Part shown: piece by piece, positions 1-5,659 of the stretch
How positions within the stretch are numbered: position 1 is the stretch's first letter
Layout: the number at the start of each line of letters is the position of its first letter
Assembly (NCBI GenBank): GCA_903859795.1
Contig: CAIOOC010000636.1
Coordinates: 1-7,515 of the forward strand
From: an uncultured Bacteroidia bacterium
GTDB lineage: Bacteria; Bacteroidota; Bacteroidia; Bacteroidales; Prolixibacteraceae
DNA: 7,515 nt
Direction of reading: 5' to 3'
Program-made: the position numbers and the translations under genes
The notes under the pieces: model-generated
Told to the model about the DNA's origin: nothing
The model's input: only the letters and a program-made list of their open reading frames with translations
Database searches by the model: none

Positions 1-104
1 CGTTTGAAAAAAAGAATCTTATTAGTGGCCATTATACCGTCACGTTTGAATGGTCACATGATAAAAAGGGTTACCAGGTCGTTAAGGATCTTTTTTTGCA
101 ATAG
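1..104 (+). CDS. FixH/CcoH family protein, C-terminal fragment (5' end outside window)
   Basis: An open frame enters from the left edge (first full codon at 3) and stops at TAG 102-104, leaving 33 residues. The end reads GHYTVTFEWSHDKKGYQVVK followed by DLFLQ. This G-x-Y-x-V-x-x-x-W...D-K-K-G-Y pattern with a final beta-strand resembles the C-terminus of FixH/CcoH, the single-span membrane protein whose periplasmic domain takes part in cbb3 oxidase assembly. The match is short, so context carries weight: the next two genes are a SafE-like membrane protein and a FixI/CcoI ATPase, which commonly follow fixH in Bacteroidota. The gap to the next start is 29 bases, so co-transcription is likely. 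The C-terminal Ig-like domain of FixG/CcoG is the main alternative. No other frame here gives a recognisable product. Confidence 0.6.
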   Translation, partial: FEKKNLISGHYTVTFEWSHDKKGYQVVKDLFLQ

Positions 105-133
105 CTTACTGCGCGAAATCATATTTATCTGAG

Positions 134-913
134 ATGGAAATTCTGATCACTGCATTTATACTTGGTTTAATGGGTAGTTTCCATTGTATGGGAATGTGTG
201 GCCCTATTGCCCTGAGCTTACCCTTGCGTGGAAATAATTTTAGCCAGAAAATAACAGGAGGCCTGATATATAACCTTGGCAGAAGTTCTGTATATGGCAT
301 GATGGGCGCCTTCTTTGGATTAATTGGTCAAAGCTTTAATATGCTGGGATTTCAGCTGGGGATCTCCGTTGTGATGGGTAGCTACATGATTTTATCAGTA
401 CTTCTCCCCGCTGTTTTAAAAAAACACTTTCGTATTAATCTCGAATTTATAACCAACCCTTTAAGGCGGGCCATTCAGAAACTATTTAAGGTTCGTTCGT
501 ACAAAGGGATGTTCATGATAGGGATAATCAACGGGCTGCTTCCGTGCGGATTAGTGTACCTGGCAATCGCAGGTGCTATTGGAACCGGAACCACTATTCT
601 TGGAATTACCTTCATGGTCCTGTTTGGATTGGGAACACTTCCGATGATGTTGTTCATTTCATGGATTGGGAATGTAATCACCGGTACCATCCGAAACAGG
701 ATGAATAAGATGATCCCTTATCTTGTTGTGGTTATTGGGATTATTTTTATTTTACGTGGCCTGACGTTAGGTATCCCCTACCTTAGCCCTGCAAAGGCGA
801 AAATGACACCATCGTCACATATGAACACAGGATCCCCGGCAAATGTCTCAGAGGCAGTTAAACACCCTTGTTGTCAGCCGGATCAAAATAAGGAAATGCA
901 AAAGGCAAATTAG
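134..913 (+). CDS. SafE/TauE-like (DsbD_2-type) membrane protein of the cbb3 oxidase assembly cluster, probable metal handling
   Basis: This is a 259-residue polytopic inner-membrane protein starting at ATG 134. Hydrophobic spans lie near residues 3-30, 50-68, 73-95, 125-148, 153-180 and 194-213. The first span carries the family motif HCMGMCGP (H17, C18, C22), and a second Cys sits in NGLLPCGLVY (C138); paired Cys in two repeat halves is typical of the DsbD-transmembrane/SafE group. Databases call these 'sulfite exporter TauE/SafE', but in cbb3 clusters between FixH and FixI a role in copper transport or delivery is more plausible (inference). The hydrophilic tail (about 219-259) has M224, H229, M230, H244, C246 and C247, possible soft-metal ligands. 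The last residues are encoded by a heptamer repeat that overlaps the stop codon. No Shine-Dalgarno sequence is evident. The family call is firm; the transported substrate is unknown. Confidence 0.88.
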   Translation: MEILITAFILGLMGSFHCMGMCGPIALSLPLRGNNFSQKITGGLIYNLGRSSVYGMMGAFFGLIGQSFNMLGFQLGISVVMGSYMILSVLLPAVLKKHFRINLEFITNPLRRAIQKLFKVRSYKGMFMIGIINGLLPCGLVYLAIAGAIGTGTTILGITFMVLFGLGTLPMMLFISWIGNVITGTIRNRMNKMIPYLVVVIGIIFILRGLTLGIPYLSPAKAKMTPSSHMNTGSPANVSEAVKHPCCQPDQNKEMQKAN

Positions 914-963
914 GAAATGAAAAATGCAAAACAGGAAAACCCTTGCATTTTGCACTTTGCATT
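895..963. repeat. Heptamer-based inverted repeat, possible transcription terminator
   Basis: The right arm is three tandem heptamers, TTGCATT-TTGCACT-TTGCATT (943-963). The left side holds the complementary units AATGCAA (895-901), AAGGCAA (902-908) and AATGCAA (923-929). Two nested stems result: an inner perfect 9-bp stem, 921-929 with 943-951, around a 13-base loop, and an outer stem, 895-908 with 950-963, matching at 12 of 14 positions. A pyrimidine-rich run (TTCTTACTTTT) follows from 963. The SafE stop codon (911-913) lies inside, so the repeat encodes the last five residues or so of that protein. It may be an intrinsic or attenuating terminator between safE and ccoI, or a dispersed intergenic repeat of the genome. 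The stem is A/T-rich, so terminator function is uncertain. Confidence 0.6.
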
Positions 964-1027
964 CTTACTTTTGCCCGTGCTGAGAGCAATCCGTGATAAA
1001 CCCTAATTTATATTAAGATTTCTATTG

Positions 1028-3418
1028 ATGAGTGATAACTCCTGTATCCATTGCGGAGCCGATTGCGGTAAAGCCCCCTTGATTTACAGTCGGCAAAAAT
1101 TCTGCTGTACAGGCTGTAAACAGGTATATCAGCTTCTCAACGAAAATCAGCTTCAGCAATACTACTCTTTTGAAACTACCCCGGGCGTTCGCATCGCTGA
1201 TCCTGATCACCAGGCAAAGTATGCCTTTTTAGACAAGGAGGAGGTAATGCAAAAACTTTATGAATTCCATGAAAGTAATACAGCACGTGTCGCCTTTTAC
1301 GTTCCATCAATTCACTGCATTTCCTGCATCTGGCTCTTGGAACACCTGGGCCGCCTCAATCACGGCATTAAACAATCATCGGTAAATTTCGTCCGTAAGG
1401 AAGTTACTATCAGTTTTAATCCGGCTGAGATTTCGTTGCGCATGGTGGTTGAACTTTTGGTCTCGATACACTATATTCCCGATATCTCGTTAAAGACGCT
1501 AGAGAAAAAAGAGATCCACTCGGTTGACAGGACTTTGCTTTATAAAATTGGGGTAGCAGGATTTATCTTCGGGAATGTAATGATGTACAGCCTGCCTGAG
1601 TACTTCAACGGAAAGCCGCTTGGCGAATTCCTTGGGACGTTTCTGCATTACATCAGTTTCATTCTTGCGCTTCCGTTGGTTCTTTACAGCGGAAGCGATT
1701 ATATAATTTCAGCAGCTAAAAATCTTCGTAAAGGGATAATCAACATAGATCTGCCAATTGCACTGGGGATTCTTGCACTGTTTTTTATGACAGGTTACGA
1801 GGTGTTCACCTCCCGCGGTCCAGGATATTCAGATACTCTTGCAGGATTTTTATTCTTTCTGTTAATCGGGAAGTGGTACCAGAGCAAAACCTATCAGTCT
1901 CTTTCGTTCGACAGAGACTATAAGTCCTATTTCCCCGTCGCGGTGACAAAAATCGTTGACGGTAATCCCGTAAGCACCTTGCTTGAAGAAATCGCAATTG
2001 GTGATCTGCTCCTTTTGCGCAGCAAGGAGCTTATTCCTGCTGATGGTATTTTAATGCAAGGATCAGCTCTTATCGATTATAGCTTTGTTACAGGTGAATC
2101 GGTTCCCATCAAAAAAGTAACCGGAGATATACTTTATGCTGGTGGCATCCAAACTAGCGGTGCTATTACAATCCGGGTTGAGCGTGAGGTTAAGCAGAGT
2201 CACCTGACCCGACTATGGAACCAAAATGAGCCTAAAGAGGCCACCCACCGCACCTTGACAAGTCTGATCGATGCCATAAGTATTTATTTTACTGTAACAA
2301 TTATCGTCATAGCTCTGGCCGGATTTCTGGGCTGGGCGATCTTAGGTGATCTACATAAGGCAATTTTGGTGCTTACCTCAGTTCTTATTGTGGCCTGTCC
2401 GTGTGCACTAGCCATGTCGCTCCCTTTCACCCTGGGCACTGCCATGCGAATCCTGGGAGAAAAAGGGATGTATCTGAAAAATATCCGTGTGATTGAAAAA
2501 CTCACCAGGATTGACACCCTTGTATTTGATAAAACGGGAACACTGACCAAACCCGATGAAAATGAGATCAGGTTTATTGGCAGTAATCTGACTGACTGGG
2601 AAATTCGGGCTGTAAAGTCACTTGTGCATCAATCCACTCATCCCCTTAGCCAGGTCCTGGACAGATATCTTGTCAATGTTCAATCTTTAGTCACGACTGG
2701 ATTTGTCGAGATGTCTGGTAAAGGGATCTTTGGTACAATAGATGGAATACCGGTAAAAATCGGTTCACAGACTTTTGTTTGTGATGGCGAAGCATATGTA
2801 AATCAGACAACTACAGGTGTTTATCTTTCAGTAAGTCAAAATATTAAAGGTTATTTTAAAATTAGCAATCAATACCGTCCAGGTTTTACAAATGTCATCC
2901 AAAAATTGGGGAAACAATTTGATATATATTTGTTGTCTGGTGATAACGAGGCTGAAAGGGAACATCTTGAGCACTATTTCGATAAAGAAAAAATCTTCTT
3001 TAATCAGCAACCTCAGCAAAAAATGGAGTTCGTGGCCTCCCTCCGCACAAAAGGACGACAAGTGATGATGACCGGTGATGGCTTAAACGATTCAGGAGCC
3101 TTTATGCAAAGCGATGTGGCAATTTCGATTGCAGACGACATTTACCATTTCTCACCTGCAGGTGATGCAATTATAGAGGCTTCGAGGTTTCATCAGCTTA
3201 CTTCCTTTATAGGTTTTGCCCGTAAATCACTTACAATTGTAAAAATGAGCTTTGGGATTTCATTCCTTTACAATATAATCGGTTTAACCTTTGCCCTCAC
3301 AGGGAACCTTTCCCCTGTTGTAGCTGCTGTACTGATGCCTGCCAGTTCAGTAACAGTCGTGGCATTTTCTACATTTGCGACCAGATTATTGGCTTCCACG
3401 ATGATTTCTAACGATTAA
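1028..3418 (+). CDS. ccoI: Cu(I)-exporting P1B-type ATPase for cbb3 oxidase assembly (CcoI/FixI)
   Basis: This ATP-driven pump moves Cu(I) across the inner membrane for the cbb3 oxidase. Starting at ATG 1028 gives 796 residues, a normal length for FixI. In order: an N-terminal Cys-rich metal-binding domain (C6, C9, C13, C26, C27, C30); an HMA domain with C97-I-S-C100; paired membrane spans near 180-225 and 240-285; the actuator loop TGES at 355-358; the ion-site motif C457-P-C459; the phosphorylation site D501-KTGT; the nucleotide-binding HP at 538-539; the hinge GDGLND at 683-688; and last two spans with Y748-N749 and M770-PASS, the copper-coordinating residues of P1B-1 pumps. All catalytic motifs are intact. 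The Cys-rich N-domain and the neighbouring fixH and safE genes separate it from a detoxifying CopA. TTG at 1025, directly before the ATG, is an unlikely start. No ccoS follows. Confidence 0.95.
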   Translation: MSDNSCIHCGADCGKAPLIYSRQKFCCTGCKQVYQLLNENQLQQYYSFETTPGVRIADPDHQAKYAFLDKEEVMQKLYEFHESNTARVAFYVPSIHCISCIWLLEHLGRLNHGIKQSSVNFVRKEVTISFNPAEISLRMVVELLVSIHYIPDISLKTLEKKEIHSVDRTLLYKIGVAGFIFGNVMMYSLPEYFNGKPLGEFLGTFLHYISFILALPLVLYSGSDYIISAAKNLRKGIINIDLPIALGILALFFMTGYEVFTSRGPGYSDTLAGFLFFLLIGKWYQSKTYQSLSFDRDYKSYFPVAVTKIVDGNPVSTLLEEIAIGDLLLLRSKELIPADGILMQGSALIDYSFVTGESVPIKKVTGDILYAGGIQTSGAITIRVEREVKQSHLTRLWNQNEPKEATHRTLTSLIDAISIYFTVTIIVIALAGFLGWAILGDLHKAILVLTSVLIVACPCALAMSLPFTLGTAMRILGEKGMYLKNIRVIEKLTRIDTLVFDKTGTLTKPDENEIRFIGSNLTDWEIRAVKSLVHQSTHPLSQVLDRYLVNVQSLVTTGFVEMSGKGIFGTIDGIPVKIGSQTFVCDGEAYVNQTTTGVYLSVSQNIKGYFKISNQYRPGFTNVIQKLGKQFDIYLLSGDNEAEREHLEHYFDKEKIFFNQQPQQKMEFVASLRTKGRQVMMTGDGLNDSGAFMQSDVAISIADDIYHFSPAGDAIIEASRFHQLTSFIGFARKSLTIVKMSFGISFLYNIIGLTFALTGNLSPVVAAVLMPASSVTVVAFSTFATRLLASTMISND

Positions 3419-3504
3419 CTCCGGATTAGCCAATATTATACATTAAAATGCCACCTCCTTTCTTCGCTGTAATTGGATATGAAAAAAGTCTGACAATAAA
3501 AAGC

Positions 3505-3512
3505 TATATTTG
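3505..3512 (+). promoter_or_regulatory. Candidate Bacteroidetes -7 promoter element (TATATTTG) for the sigma gene
   Basis: TATATTTG matches the Bacteroidetes -7 consensus TAnnTTTG at every fixed position. It sits in the 91-base gap after ccoI and about 31 bases before the preferred GTG start of the sigma gene, which would leave a short leader. I do not see a convincing -33 TTTG at 19-21 bases upstream; the nearest TTGG (3473-3476) is too far. The element suggests that the sigma gene starts its own transcript rather than being read only from the ccoI operon. Confidence 0.5.
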
Positions 3513-3542
3513 TATTCAACTAACTCCTTAAAAGCTTTAAAC

Positions 3543-4118
3543 GTGTTCCCAACGGAAAATGAATTGGTTGAAAAACTCAGGAATGGCGATGTAAATGCGT
3601 TTGACCAGGTATATTATAAATATGCTTCGAGGCTTTATGTATTTTCGTTCAAGTACCTTAAATCCAAAGAAGAAACCGAGGAACTCGTCCAATCGGTATT
3701 TCTGAAAGTATGGGAAAATCAGCATAATCTGAAAACCGATACATCATTTAAATCGTATCTGTTTACAATTGCGTATAATGAGATTTGCAACGTGTTCCGT
3801 CAAAGAAGTTATCTGCGTAAATATATCCAGTCTGTGGAAACCAATAGTGAAGCCTCGGCAGAATCAGAGGACCAGATAGATGCACTGTTCGTCAGTGAGC
3901 AGATTAACCGAATCATCGTTAAACTTCCCGAAAAGCAAAGAATCATCTTCATGAAAAGCCGGCAGGAGGGCAAGTCAACAAAAGATATTGCTACCGAACT
4001 TGGCCTCTCCTCAGGAACGGTCGATAATTATCTCTCCGAGTCACTAAAATTTATCCGGAATCATTTGAAAGACAAAAACATCGCAGGATTACTATTTATG
4101 GTCATGTTTACTCCTTAA
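3543..4118 (+). CDS. ECF RNA polymerase sigma factor (RpoE-like, Bacteroidetes family)
   Basis: This is an extracytoplasmic-function sigma factor that directs RNA polymerase to a small regulon, here presumably the adjacent receptor operon. No in-frame ATG exists upstream of the conserved core. GTG 3543 gives a 191-residue protein beginning MFPTENELVEKLRNGD, the usual family N-terminus; TTG 3510 would add 11 residues but lies within the candidate -7 element, and TTG 3564 is a shorter option. Region 2 spans about residues 16-88 (AFDQVYYKYASRLY, then the EETEELVQSVFLKVWEN helix). Region 4 spans about 123-176, with the helix-turn-helix around KDIATELGLSSGTVDNYL. The tail IAGLLFMVMFTP is short and hydrophobic, as in many Bacteroidetes ECF factors. 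It precedes a fecR gene and a susC-like gene, the standard sigma/anti-sigma/receptor arrangement. Likely held inactive by that FecR protein. Confidence 0.92.
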   Translation: MFPTENELVEKLRNGDVNAFDQVYYKYASRLYVFSFKYLKSKEETEELVQSVFLKVWENQHNLKTDTSFKSYLFTIAYNEICNVFRQRSYLRKYIQSVETNSEASAESEDQIDALFVSEQINRIIVKLPEKQRIIFMKSRQEGKSTKDIATELGLSSGTVDNYLSESLKFIRNHLKDKNIAGLLFMVMFTP

Positions 4119-4458
4119 GATGATGTTTACTTTTCCTATTTCCTGAATTAAGTATTCGGAATAATTTACTGTCATAATTTGTCGTTCTGAACTCCCCTAA
4201 CTTCTTACAACGCTAGCCCCTCAAAAGAGAGTAGACCAAGGAATCAGAAAGTAATTAAAGTGCGGATCTTTAATAGAAATCGATTTCAAGGCCTCCCCTA
4301 CATTTGGAAGAGATTTGGAGGGGTCAGAAATGAGATATTTTGTCTCAGTAATCATTTTTTAATACGCTTGATAAAAAATATTTCCAAAATCTATATGAGA
4401 TTCAGATGACTTGTGTGTATAACTTTCTGAAACGAGAAAAATAACCTATCCAGCCATA
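4119..4458. other. 340-base intergenic spacer between sigma and anti-sigma genes
   Basis: No plausible gene is visible on either strand. The stretch is A/T-rich and holds several weak signals: a 5-bp stem TGAGA/TCTCA (4331-4335 with 4343-4347), 7-base loop, followed after a short gap by six T (4355-4360), a poor terminator candidate; CCTCC (4292-4296) facing GGAGG (4317-4321); and two ATTTGGA copies (4302-4308 and 4313-4319) spaced 11 bases apart. A TAnnTTTG element overlaps the first copy. The length suggests that fecR may have its own promoter rather than simple read-through from the sigma gene. Confidence 0.5.
4299..4306 (+). promoter_or_regulatory. Candidate -7 promoter element (TACATTTG) upstream of fecR
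   Basis: TACATTTG fits the Bacteroidetes TAnnTTTG -7 consensus at all fixed positions. No clear TTTG -33 box is present at the expected distance; the region 4275-4285 has only GATTTC. A transcript from here would have a leader of about 145 bases before fecR. It lies between the short CCTCC and GGAGG arms and overlaps a direct repeat, which could be regulatory or chance. Confidence 0.25.
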
Positions 4459-5529
4459 ATGAATTTAAACTTTATGTTACAACAAAACGAAATTGACCGG
4501 ATCGAACGATATCTTGCCGAAGTCGCTGATTCAAACGATACAATCTGGATTGAAGAACGATTTGCCAATGGTCAAGATGATTTCGGGCTTCGAAATCATC
4601 TTGAACAAGAGTGGGAGAGTACAGGTCAGGAATCACTCCTTACCGAAATTGATGTGAAAAATTTGCTCAGCCGCGTCCATCATAAGATCCGTGAGGTGGA
4701 GGGCAGGAAAAGGCGAACAATCTCCTACCGGATTTTCCATATTTATTCAAGGGCAGCAGCTGTATTATTGTTTCCTCTGATTATTGCAGGAAGTTTGTTA
4801 TTCGTACTCAAGGGCAAATTTTCAGATAAGGATCAGATCGTCACTTCAGTAATTCACGCCCCGATGGGTTCAAGGGTATCATTCTCGCTTCCTGACGGGA
4901 CAACCGGCTGGTTAAACAGCGGTTCTTCGCTCTCTTATTCAATTCCGTTTACAGGTCAACGAAATGTCGCACTCGAAGGTGAAGCCTGGTTCGACGTTGT
5001 CCATAACGAGAAAAAGCCCTTTACAATAAGTACAGTAAATTCTTCGGTTCAGGTGCTTGGGACAAGCTTTTACCTGAGCGCCTATCAGGACGAACAATAT
5101 GTTGAAGTGGTACTTCAGAACGGGAAAGTGACGTTTTCGGACAGCATTAAGACAAAAAACGTCACGCTAAAACCATCAGAACGCTTGATTTTTCGAAAGG
5201 GAGAAGTTGCTGTCACCTCAGCCGATCCTGCAAAATATAAGGCTTGGACTGACGGTAAGCTGGTTTTCAGGGGGGACGACATGGCTGAAGTGGCCAGGAG
5301 AATAGAGCGTTGGTACAATGTCAAGGTTGAATTGGCAGATAACGAACTTAAACAATTCTCATTTAGAGCAACTTTTGAGGATGACTCTTTGGAAGATGTG
5401 CTCAAGCTGCTCAGTATGACATCTCCAATCCGCTATAAAATCATACCCCGGGAACTCAATACCAATGGGACCTATCAAAAGGAAAGAGTTATATTATTTA
5501 AAAAATCGAAACAAAAACAATCCTTATAA
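4459..5529 (+). CDS. FecR family anti-sigma factor with DUF4974-like C-terminal domain
   Basis: This is a single-span inner-membrane regulator that binds its ECF sigma factor in the cytoplasm and senses the STN domain of a TonB receptor in the periplasm. The protein has 356 residues from ATG 4459 (ATG 4474 is an alternative). Residues 1-98 are a charged cytoplasmic region ending in basic REVEGRKRRT. A membrane span follows at about 99-118. The FecR domain covers about 128-228, with the typical LPDGTTGWLNSGSSLSY, ALEGEAWFDV and VQVLGTSFYLSAY blocks. The C-terminal domain at about 266-332 (LVFRGDDMAEVARRIERWYNVKVEL... and FEDDSLEDVLKLLS) is the DUF4974-like STN-related fold common in Bacteroidetes FecR proteins. 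It lies between the sigma gene and the susC-like receptor, as expected. No frameshift is seen. Confidence 0.95.
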   Translation: MNLNFMLQQNEIDRIERYLAEVADSNDTIWIEERFANGQDDFGLRNHLEQEWESTGQESLLTEIDVKNLLSRVHHKIREVEGRKRRTISYRIFHIYSRAAAVLLFPLIIAGSLLFVLKGKFSDKDQIVTSVIHAPMGSRVSFSLPDGTTGWLNSGSSLSYSIPFTGQRNVALEGEAWFDVVHNEKKPFTISTVNSSVQVLGTSFYLSAYQDEQYVEVVLQNGKVTFSDSIKTKNVTLKPSERLIFRKGEVAVTSADPAKYKAWTDGKLVFRGDDMAEVARRIERWYNVKVELADNELKQFSFRATFEDDSLEDVLKLLSMTSPIRYKIIPRELNTNGTYQKERVILFKKSKQKQSL

Positions 5530-5584
5530 CAAACTCAATCATGAAATCGTTAAACAGCTCTTAACCCGGGTGGAATGACAAAAA

Positions 5585-5610
5585 AAGGAAATCGCGCCAA
5601 CGATCTCCTT
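5585..5610 (+). repeat. Short hairpin between fecR and the susC-like gene
   Basis: AAGGAAATCG (5585-5594) pairs with CGATCTCCTT (5601-5610) over 10 positions with one A-C mismatch, around a 6-base loop. It lies 55 bases after the fecR stop. A run of seven T (5631-5637) comes about 20 bases later, too distant for a classical intrinsic terminator. It may attenuate transcription, stabilise an RNA end ahead of the highly expressed receptor gene, or be chance. Confidence 0.35.
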
Positions 5611-5659
5611 CAAAATCATCCTTTTCAGAATTTTTTTATTAATCAAACATGACAAATAT

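Noticed and set aside
1025..1027. TTG as start of the ccoI gene
   Set aside because: An ATG follows immediately at 1028, adding only one residue if TTG is used; ATG is the more likely start.
4153..4163. Palindrome TATTCGGAATA as a possible operator
   Set aside because: Only five bases per arm with one central base in A/T-rich DNA, a single copy, and no nearby promoter element.
5115..5405. Minus-strand open frame of 96 codons inside fecR
   Set aside because: It lies wholly within a well-supported FecR gene, has low-complexity Ser-rich composition and no recognisable domain; it is an antisense shadow.
5541..5564. Seven-codon ATG frame between fecR and susC, as a leader peptide
   Set aside because: Too short, with no ribosome-binding signal and no regulatory codon pattern; expected by chance.
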